Made by a program: the position numbers and the translations under genes. A stretch of 64,000 nt of DNA, from contig DASXEW010000003.1 in NCBI GenBank assembly GCA_036489885.1, forward strand, positions 1,674,001 through 1,738,000, written 5' to 3'. The stretch is from Candidatus Baltobacteraceae bacterium. Lineage in GTDB: Bacteria; Vulcanimicrobiota; Vulcanimicrobiia; Vulcanimicrobiales; Vulcanimicrobiaceae. The notes beneath the pieces are model-generated. The model was not told the DNA's origin. It worked only from the letters and a program-made list of their open reading frames with translations, and did no database searches. Positions 58,795 to 64,000 of the stretch are shown one piece after another (the first letter of the stretch is position 1; each line of letters starts with the position of its first letter).

Positions 58795-59275
58795 GCGGAA
58801 TCTTCGGCGCTTGGCCGCGTTTGTACACCATGATAGTGCGGTTGAAGCTGATGACGACGGTTCCGTTTTGGTTGAAGCCGTGCGTCCGTACCGTCACGAT
58901 GCCGACGTTCTTGCGCGATTTGGACTCGCGCTTCTCCAGAACCTCGCTCTGCGAGTAGAGCGTGTCACCTTCGAACACCGGTGCGGGAAGACGAATCTCG
59001 TCCCAGCCGAGATTTGCCATGACGTTCATAGAGACATCAATGACACTTTGTCCGGTTACCAGCGCTAGCGTGAACGTCGAGTCCACGAGAGGTTTCCCGA
59101 ATTCGGTCTGCGCCGCGTAGTGATGGTCGAGGTGAACCGGGGCAACGTTTTGGGTCAGCAACGTGAACCACATGTTGTCCGTGGTAATCACGGTGCGTCC
59201 GAACGGATGTCGATAAATGTCGCCGACTTCGAAATCCTCGTAGAATCTGCCGGACCAGCCAGGTTTTTCACCCAT
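58775..59275 (-). CDS. MaoC-family dehydratase (mesaconyl-CoA-hydratase-like)
   Basis: This 166-aa hotdog protein reads FYEDFEVGDIYRHPFGRTVITTDNMWFTLLTQNVAPVHLDHHYAAQTEFGKPLVDSTFTLALVTGQSV. It has the hydratase Asp/His pair, and the spacing resembles mesaconyl-CoA hydratases rather than FabZ. With the CitE-like lyase at 50831 it could belong to a (methyl)malyl-CoA route. ATG 59275; the TauE/SafE gene starts only 5-11 bp away on the other strand. Confidence 0.8.
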   Translation of the reverse strand: MGEKPGWSGRFYEDFEVGDIYRHPFGRTVITTDNMWFTLLTQNVAPVHLDHHYAAQTEFGKPLVDSTFTLALVTGQSVIDVSMNVMANLGWDEIRLPAPVFEGDTLYSQSEVLEKRESKSRKNVGIVTVRTHGFNQNGTVVISFNRTIMVYKRGQAPKIPRVELNT

Positions 59276-59280
59276 GACGC

Positions 59281-60042
59281 TTGACTATGTTCGACGTGCT
59301 GCATTTCCTCGTTTCGCTCGCAATCGGCGCCGGCGCGGGGCTTATGGGGGGAGTTTTCGGCGTCAGCGGAGGGACGGTCGCGATCTCCGCGATGGCGCTC
59401 CTCGGTTTCAAGCAGCAGCTGGCGCAAGGCACCAGCATGGTGATGCAGCTTCCGAATCTCGCCATCGGGGCGTATCAGTACACGCGCCGCGGAAGCGTCA
59501 ACGTTCGAGCCGCCTTGACGATGTCGGGGGTCGCTCTGCCCTTCACGTTCGCGGGCGCGTTCATTGCAACGCACGTCCCAAGTCACAATCTGCGGATCGC
59601 GTTCTGCTGTTTTTTCTACTTCATAGGGTCGTTCTCGCTATGGAATGCGCTCCGAAAGAAAAAGCAGCTGATGAACCTTCCGCTGCGCTGGTATTACCTC
59701 ACCGTGCTCGGCGCGCTCGGCGGTATCGCAACGGGACTGTTCGGAATCGGTGGGCCGGCGCTCGCGGCGCCGTCGCTGGTCGTGTTCTTCGGATTCACGC
59801 AAACGGCGGCACAGGGCATGTCGATCTATCTCTCTGTCCCTTCGACGATCATCAGCATCACGCAGTACGCGCGAACGCACGACGTCGACTGGCCCGCGGG
59901 GATTCTTCTTGCTATCGGTGGTGCGCTTCTCGTCAATGTGGGAGTTACGATCGCGCACCGGCTATCGGAGAAGGCGCTGCGTATCGCCTTCTCGTGTTTT
60001 ATCTACGGGATGGCCACGCTGCTATTGATCAAAGGGCATTAG
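59281..60042 (+). CDS. TauE/SafE-family anion exporter
   Basis: This 253-aa membrane protein has about seven helices and two Gly-rich repeats typical of TSUP proteins: GAGAGLMGGVFGVSGGTVAI and LGGIATGLFGIGGPALAAPSLVVF. It would move sulfite, sulfonates or related anions across the inner membrane. TTG 59281 or ATG 59287 starts it. The 3' end overlaps sdhCD by 4 bp. Confidence 0.82.
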   Translation: MTMFDVLHFLVSLAIGAGAGLMGGVFGVSGGTVAISAMALLGFKQQLAQGTSMVMQLPNLAIGAYQYTRRGSVNVRAALTMSGVALPFTFAGAFIATHVPSHNLRIAFCCFFYFIGSFSLWNALRKKKQLMNLPLRWYYLTVLGALGGIATGLFGIGGPALAAPSLVVFFGFTQTAAQGMSIYLSVPSTIISITQYARTHDVDWPAGILLAIGGALLVNVGVTIAHRLSEKALRIAFSCFIYGMATLLLIKGH

Positions 60043-60878
60043 CTGCCTCGGACCAGCACAAAGATGCTGGGCAAGACCAGCGCGACCGTGATGATGATGA
60101 CGCACGCGAACGTGCCGATTGCAGCTTTCGAGGTCTGCTGATCGAGGAATTCAAGAATCCATAGGCGCGTGCCGTTGAGCGCATGATAAATGACTGCGCA
60201 TACGAGCCCGATCTCCATCGGCATCAAGAACGGATTTGCGTAGCTCGCAACCGTGGCGTCATAGAGGTTCGGCGCGAGCGGTAAAAGTGCGAGATCGAGC
60301 ACGTGCACGAAGAGGAAGAAGAAAATCCCGATGCCGGTTGCGCGATGCAACGCCCAGGCCCATTGTCCGTGAAACTGCCACCAGCCGATCGGCAAGCGCA
60401 GCGTTGCACGTACGATGAAGGCGATTGCGATTGCAACGATGGCCAGATACGTGATGACGGCCAGCAGACCCAGCAATGTGTCAAGCGTCGGAACGATCCA
60501 GGTCGAGCCCGAGAGCGGGCCGCGGGTTTCTACGCCGCGCGCAACGCTCACGATCGATACGGTTCCGAGAGCCAGAAAGCCGGCAGCGAGCACCCCGAGA
60601 ACGCCTTCGCCGGCGCGGCGGCCAATACGGCTCGGCACCGCATCCGCGATAACATTGCGCATCCCGACCAACCCGTGCGTGAGCGCAAGTAGTAGGAGTC
60701 CCCAGTCGAAGTCGCGCCAGAAGGCGTCGGACCAGCGCACTAGTACGAACGCGCTCGTCGTCCTGGAGGGCGCGTTCGCGTAGTGCATTACGAACAGGTG
60801 TCCGAGCACGAGCGAAATCACGAGCAAGCCCGAAATGCGAAGATACCACCACGCGATTCCCGTCGCGTTAGGTTGCAC
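60039..60878 (-). CDS. Succinate dehydrogenase/fumarate reductase membrane anchor, single large subunit
   Basis: This ~279-aa protein has two cytochrome-b-like modules. The first, GIAWWYLRISGLLVISLVLGHLFVMHY...WGLLLLALTHGLVGMRNV, resembles SdhD. The second, QWAWALHRATGIGIFFFLFVHVLDLAL...LVCAVIYHALNGTRLWILEFLD, resembles SdhC with the quinone/heme HR..G..H pattern. About seven helices with candidate heme His are seen. Start GTG 60878, overlapping sdhB by 11 bp; a longer in-frame extension upstream is sdhB shadow. It replaces separate SdhC and SdhD. Confidence 0.8.
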   Translation of the reverse strand: MQPNATGIAWWYLRISGLLVISLVLGHLFVMHYANAPSRTTSAFVLVRWSDAFWRDFDWGLLLLALTHGLVGMRNVIADAVPSRIGRRAGEGVLGVLAAGFLALGTVSIVSVARGVETRGPLSGSTWIVPTLDTLLGLLAVITYLAIVAIAIAFIVRATLRLPIGWWQFHGQWAWALHRATGIGIFFFLFVHVLDLALLPLAPNLYDATVASYANPFLMPMEIGLVCAVIYHALNGTRLWILEFLDQQTSKAAIGTFACVIIITVALVLPSIFVLVRGS

Positions 60879-61587
60879 TCGCCGACTTTCCGCGTCGCAA
60901 GAGCTGAATTGCGGCGAGTGGCGCGACGCCGGCCGGACAAACGCTGACGCAGTTGCCGATAGAACGGCAGCTATACGCACCCTCGGGGCCACTGATGAGC
61001 GCGAAGCGATCGGCTTCACGATCGCGTTCGTCGGCCGCGAGCGCGAAGGCGCGATTGAGCGCGGCGGGCCCAAGATATGCGGGATTGCTTGCGACCGTCG
61101 GGCAGGCCGAGTAGCATGCGCCGCACGAGATGCAGTCGATCGCGCGATTCGCGCTCTGCCGTAGCGGCTGTGTGGGATCGACGCGCAGCGGCTCGGGCGT
61201 TTGCTCCGCAAACGAGGGCGAGTCTCCGACGAAGAACGGATCGATCTTGCGGTATTTATCGAAGAACGGCGTCATGTCGGTCGTGAGATCTTTGACGATC
61301 GGCAGCGAGCGCAGCGGCTCGACGCTGATCGTCGCACCAAGGTTCTCGAGACGGATCCGGCACGCGAGGCCTTCGCGTCCGTCGATCCGCATCGCACACG
61401 AGCCACACATTCCGGCGCGGCATGAATAACGGAATCCTAGCGTCCCGTCCTGATTTTCGAGAATCGCAAAGAGACCGTCGAGCACGCTGAATTTCGGCTT
61501 GGCTTCGATCGTGTACGTCGCCCAATAGGGATGCGCGTCGTTGCTTGGATCGAAGCGGCGGATGCGAAAGGTCTTGTGAACGCTCAT
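60868..61587 (-). CDS. sdhB: Succinate dehydrogenase/fumarate reductase iron-sulfur subunit
   Basis: This 239-aa protein has a plant-type [2Fe-2S] domain (SCRAGMCGSCAMRIDGREGLAC) and a bacterial-ferredoxin C-terminal domain with CISCGACYSACP and SCRSIGNCVSVCPAG for [4Fe-4S] and [3Fe-4S] clusters. It passes electrons from SdhA to the membrane anchor. Start ATG 61587 overlaps the sdhA stop (ATGA). Length is normal. Confidence 0.92.
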   Translation of the reverse strand: MSVHKTFRIRRFDPSNDAHPYWATYTIEAKPKFSVLDGLFAILENQDGTLGFRYSCRAGMCGSCAMRIDGREGLACRIRLENLGATISVEPLRSLPIVKDLTTDMTPFFDKYRKIDPFFVGDSPSFAEQTPEPLRVDPTQPLRQSANRAIDCISCGACYSACPTVASNPAYLGPAALNRAFALAADERDREADRFALISGPEGAYSCRSIGNCVSVCPAGVAPLAAIQLLRRGKSASAT

Positions 61588-63290
61588 GCCGGGACGGCGG
61601 CATCCGGCTTGAGGCGCGTCATCACGACCGGAACCTCGAAGATGCGATCGTTTTGCAGATGGATGTTGACGAGCCAGCGACCGTCATCGCGCTTCGCGAA
61701 GTCGCTGCGCGCATGCGAGCCGCGCGTCTCGGTACGATGCTCGGCAGCACGGGCGGTGAGCGATGCAACCGTAATCAGATTGCGTACGTCGAGGACTTGC
61801 TGCCACGCGAGATTCCAACGGCGTTCGTTAGGTGCGGCGCAGTGCAGGGCGCGATCCGAAAGCTCGTCGAGCGTCGCACGCGCACGCGCAAGTTGCGGGC
61901 CGCTTCGGACGAGACCCGCATCCTCCCACATCACCGCTTGCACGCGATCGCGAATCGCGAACGGATTCTCACCTTCTGGACGCGTCAGGGGCGCAAGTGC
62001 TGCGTCCAGCGCCGTATTGACTGCGGATGCGTCAACAGCGTGCATGTCAAGTTCGGAACAGATTTGCGCGGCTGTAACGCCGGCGCGTGCGCCGAACACG
62101 CACGATTCGGCAACCCCGTTGCCACCGAGACGATTCGCGCCGTGGACGCCGCCTGAATCCTCTCCCGCGACGAGGAGCCCGGGCATCGCGGTACGGCAGC
62201 GATCGTCGATTGCCACGCCGCCCATGTGAAAGTGCGCGGTCGGAGTGACCTCGACCGGTCTGCGCGTCAGATCGTAGCCGACCTCGGCGCAACGCCGGAC
62301 CATCCCGGGAAAGGTTTTCGCAACGAAATCGGCGCCGAGATGCGATGCATCGATGTAAACGCCGCCCGCGGGCGTGCCGCGTCCTTCCATGATCTCGATA
62401 TATGCCGAGCGTGAGACGACATCGCGTGTCGCGCGCTCCATGCGTTCCGGATCGTAACGCTGCATGAAGCGCTCGCCGTGTGCATTGAGCAGATAGGCGC
62501 CGGCGCCGCGCAAGCCTTCTTCGAGGACCATTCCGGAAAGCCGCGATGCGCCCGCTAAAATCCCCGTCGGATGAAATTGCATCATCTCCATGTCGACGAG
62601 ATCGCAGCCGGCGCGATACGCCATCGCATATCCGTCGCCGACCTTTTCGATCGACGGCGCGGAGAATTTGTACATACGCGGACCGCCGCCGGTCGCCAGC
62701 AACGTCGTTCGCGCGCGCGCCAGCGTGAACGCGCCGGTACGTTGGTGAAGAAGCAGGGCGCCGGCAATGCCGCTGCCGTCTTTGGTTGGAATCAGATCGA
62801 GCGCGCGTGTCTCATCGATCAGCGTGATCTTGCGCGCGAAGAGTTGATCGTGCAGCCGGCTGACGATTTCGATGCCGGTGAGGTCGCCGCGATGAACGGT
62901 GCGATCGAAAGATTGTCCGGCAAATGCCTTCTGATGAATCGTTCCATCCGGACGGCGATCGAAGAAGACCCCAACCTTGGTCTCCAGTTTCCGGATGATT
63001 TCGGGCGCGTCGGAAACGAGCGCCCACGCCAAGTCCTGATTGTTGAGGAAGGCGCCGCCCTTAACCGTATCGAGAAAATGTTTTTCGACCGAGTCTTTCG
63101 GATCGAGCGCGGCGTTGAAGCCGCCTTGGACGAGGCGCGTGCAGCCGCTCTTGCCAACCAGGCCTTTGGCAACGACGACGATGTTGAGGCGCGGATTCAG
63201 ATCGTAGGCGTGCAGCGCCGCCATCAAGCCCGCGCCGCCGCTCCCGATGATCAGAAAATCACAGGTGAGCTCGTCGTAACCGGGGCTCAT
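61584..63290 (-). CDS. sdhA: Succinate dehydrogenase/fumarate reductase flavoprotein subunit
   Basis: This 568-aa FAD protein has FLIIGSGGAGLMAALHAYDLNPRLNIVVVAKG (dinucleotide fold), SFDRTVHRGDLTGIEI, ATGGGPRMYKFS, MEMMQFHPTGILA, PTAHFHMGGVAIDDRC (substrate-binding His) and LVAGEDSGGVHGANRLGGN. At the usual covalent-FAD site (SHTxxAxGG) it reads SGCTRLVQGGFN, so His is absent and FAD is probably non-covalent. Succinate dehydrogenase or fumarate reductase direction cannot be told. Confidence 0.88.
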   Translation of the reverse strand: MSPGYDELTCDFLIIGSGGAGLMAALHAYDLNPRLNIVVVAKGLVGKSGCTRLVQGGFNAALDPKDSVEKHFLDTVKGGAFLNNQDLAWALVSDAPEIIRKLETKVGVFFDRRPDGTIHQKAFAGQSFDRTVHRGDLTGIEIVSRLHDQLFARKITLIDETRALDLIPTKDGSGIAGALLLHQRTGAFTLARARTTLLATGGGPRMYKFSAPSIEKVGDGYAMAYRAGCDLVDMEMMQFHPTGILAGASRLSGMVLEEGLRGAGAYLLNAHGERFMQRYDPERMERATRDVVSRSAYIEIMEGRGTPAGGVYIDASHLGADFVAKTFPGMVRRCAEVGYDLTRRPVEVTPTAHFHMGGVAIDDRCRTAMPGLLVAGEDSGGVHGANRLGGNGVAESCVFGARAGVTAAQICSELDMHAVDASAVNTALDAALAPLTRPEGENPFAIRDRVQAVMWEDAGLVRSGPQLARARATLDELSDRALHCAAPNERRWNLAWQQVLDVRNLITVASLTARAAEHRTETRGSHARSDFAKRDDGRWLVNIHLQNDRIFEVPVVMTRLKPDAAVPA

Positions 63291-63880
63291 GTGATGCCGA
63301 GTTTAGCGTAGATCGACGCGAGACGTTCTTGTGCGGTCGCCGCAACGTCACGGTAAATGCTGGCCCCGTGGGCGTCCATCGCGACTGTAAGCGGTCCGAA
63401 ATCGCGAACGCGAAATTCCCACAGGCACTCCGGCATTAGGTCTTCGAAATAGACGTTTTCGATTGCTTCGACTTGCTCGGTTTCGACCGAGGCAGCTCCA
63501 CCGACGATTGCGAGGTAGACGCCGCCCAGCGATTTGAGCGCCGCGCTAGCTTCCTCGGAGAGCCCGCCTTTCCCGATGATGGCGCGAACGCCGGTTTCTC
63601 GCAGCGATGGTTCCGTGAAACGATCCATTCGCATGCTGGTCGTGGTGCCGACGGTCATTGGTTCGTACTTGCCGTTCGGCAGCTTGCGCACGTTTGGCGC
63701 AACATGCAAGAATACGCTCCCGCTCAGGTCGACGGGGGAGGGTCGCTTGCGATCGTACATGGCGATGTACGTTGCGTCGCGGATGCCCCAGATCGTCCCT
63801 GTGAAATAGACGACGTCGCCCGTGCGCATCGCGCGCACGTCGTCCTCGGAGAGTGGTGGCGTTAGACGATGCTCGGCCAT
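63287..63880 (-). CDS. Fumarate hydratase class I beta subunit (or L(+)-tartrate dehydratase beta)
   Basis: This 197-aa protein starts MAEHRLTPPLSEDDVRAMRTGDVVYFTGTIWGIRDATYIAMYDRK, the beta-domain of class I Fe-S fumarases. Then come APNVRKLPNGKYEPMTVGTTTSMRMD, IIGKGGLSEEASAALKSLGGVYLAIVGGAAS and the end MDAHGASIYRDVAATAQERL. It hydrates fumarate to malate with the alpha subunit upstream. ATG 63880 is used; the in-frame extension beyond it is the alpha gene in another frame. Confidence 0.85.
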   Translation of the reverse strand: MAEHRLTPPLSEDDVRAMRTGDVVYFTGTIWGIRDATYIAMYDRKRPSPVDLSGSVFLHVAPNVRKLPNGKYEPMTVGTTTSMRMDRFTEPSLRETGVRAIIGKGGLSEEASAALKSLGGVYLAIVGGAASVETEQVEAIENVYFEDLMPECLWEFRVRDFGPLTVAMDAHGASIYRDVAATAQERLASIYAKLGIT

Positions 63881-64000
63881 CAGTATCCGAATTCGTATTC
63901 GCCGTCGGCATAGATCTTGGCGCGCCGGCGTTCGCCGCGCCAACATTGGAAATTGATCGCGACGGGATTGCACGTGATGTGCGTCCAGGCAGCTTCGATG
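63880..64000 (-). CDS. Fumarate hydratase class I alpha subunit, truncated by the window edge
   Basis: Only the last 39 codons are in the window: EAAWTHITCNPVAINFQCWRGERRRAK ending in EYEFGY. This is the usual C-terminus of the alpha domain (NPVAxNFQCWRxRRA). TGA overlaps the beta ATG by one base (TGATG). It is the first gene seen of the fum-sdh operon. Confidence 0.82.
   Translation of the reverse strand, partial: IEAAWTHITCNPVAINFQCWRGERRRAKIYADGEYEFGY

Noticed and set aside
60879-61211. In-frame extension upstream of the Sdh anchor
   Set aside because: It is a shadow of sdhB, Arg/Ser-rich and without a membrane helix; GTG 60878 gives the natural start.

Overview
The window is 64 kb of high-GC, densely packed bacterial chromosome. 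Many genes start with GTG or TTG, and ATGA/GTGA stop-start overlaps are common. It contains Tat- or Sec-exported proteins, a lipoprotein beta-propeller, a FecR-domain protein, an initiator tRNA and a hrcA-dnaJ-rsmE cluster. No phage, transposase, CRISPR array or rRNA gene was seen. The protein styles suggest an uncultured diderm-like lineage, perhaps Eremiobacterota/Vulcanimicrobiota; that placement is an inference from style, not from a search.

Layout. 0-4 kb: truncated PheC-like protein, HMG-CoA lyase, a HAD phosphatase whose start is lost in a repeat, class I aldolase, UbiA prenyltransferase. 4-12.1 kb: phosphate block (Ppx/GppA-HD, PhoB, PhoR, PstB, PstS, PstC, PstA, PhoU) with putative Pho boxes made of TTAA half-sites about 11 bp apart. 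12.1-24.4 kb: kbl-hom amino-acid pair, then many small exported proteins (DUF5666-like, FecR, Vgb-like lipoprotein, tandem cupins, lipocalin-like, MmgE/PrpD). 24.4-31.9 kb: tRNA-fMet with promoter and terminator, adenosine deaminase family, DtxR-type regulator, rhomboid, DinG, S1/P1 nuclease, MetX, and a small winged-helix/nucleotidyltransferase pair resembling a toxin-antitoxin module. 31.9-42.6 kb: acetyl-CoA synthetase, hrcA-dnaJ-rsmE behind a CIRCE-like operator, a ThDP enzyme, a dolichyl-phosphate-mannose-synthase-like glycosyltransferase, accD-accA, a DivIC/FtsB-like protein. 42.6-49.2 kb: MFS transporter, RpiR regulator, GarR-like dehydrogenase, OYE and SDR reductases, MaoC. 49.2-57.8 kb: aromatic catabolism, with an aldehyde dehydrogenase, a CitE-like lyase and an operon panE-like/hpaF/dapA-like/hpaG/di-iron protein/hpaD. 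57.8-64 kb: Nudix, MaoC, TauE/SafE, and a minus-strand TCA operon of two-subunit fumarase, SdhA, SdhB and a single large membrane anchor.

Most notable points. (1) A short (288 aa) di-iron protein lies inside a homoprotocatechuate meta-cleavage operon, and its E/ExxH/E/ExxH spacing matches multicomponent monooxygenase alpha subunits. (2) A family of five short interspersed repeats has conserved arms around a sequence-variable, mostly perfectly paired stem; one copy abuts a HAD gene that lacks any start codon. (3) A wHTH-NTase pair has two 16-bp operators 22 bp apart running up to what may be a leaderless start codon. (4) rsmE probably starts at a CTG that overlaps the dnaJ stop. (5) SdhA lacks the usual FAD-linking histidine.
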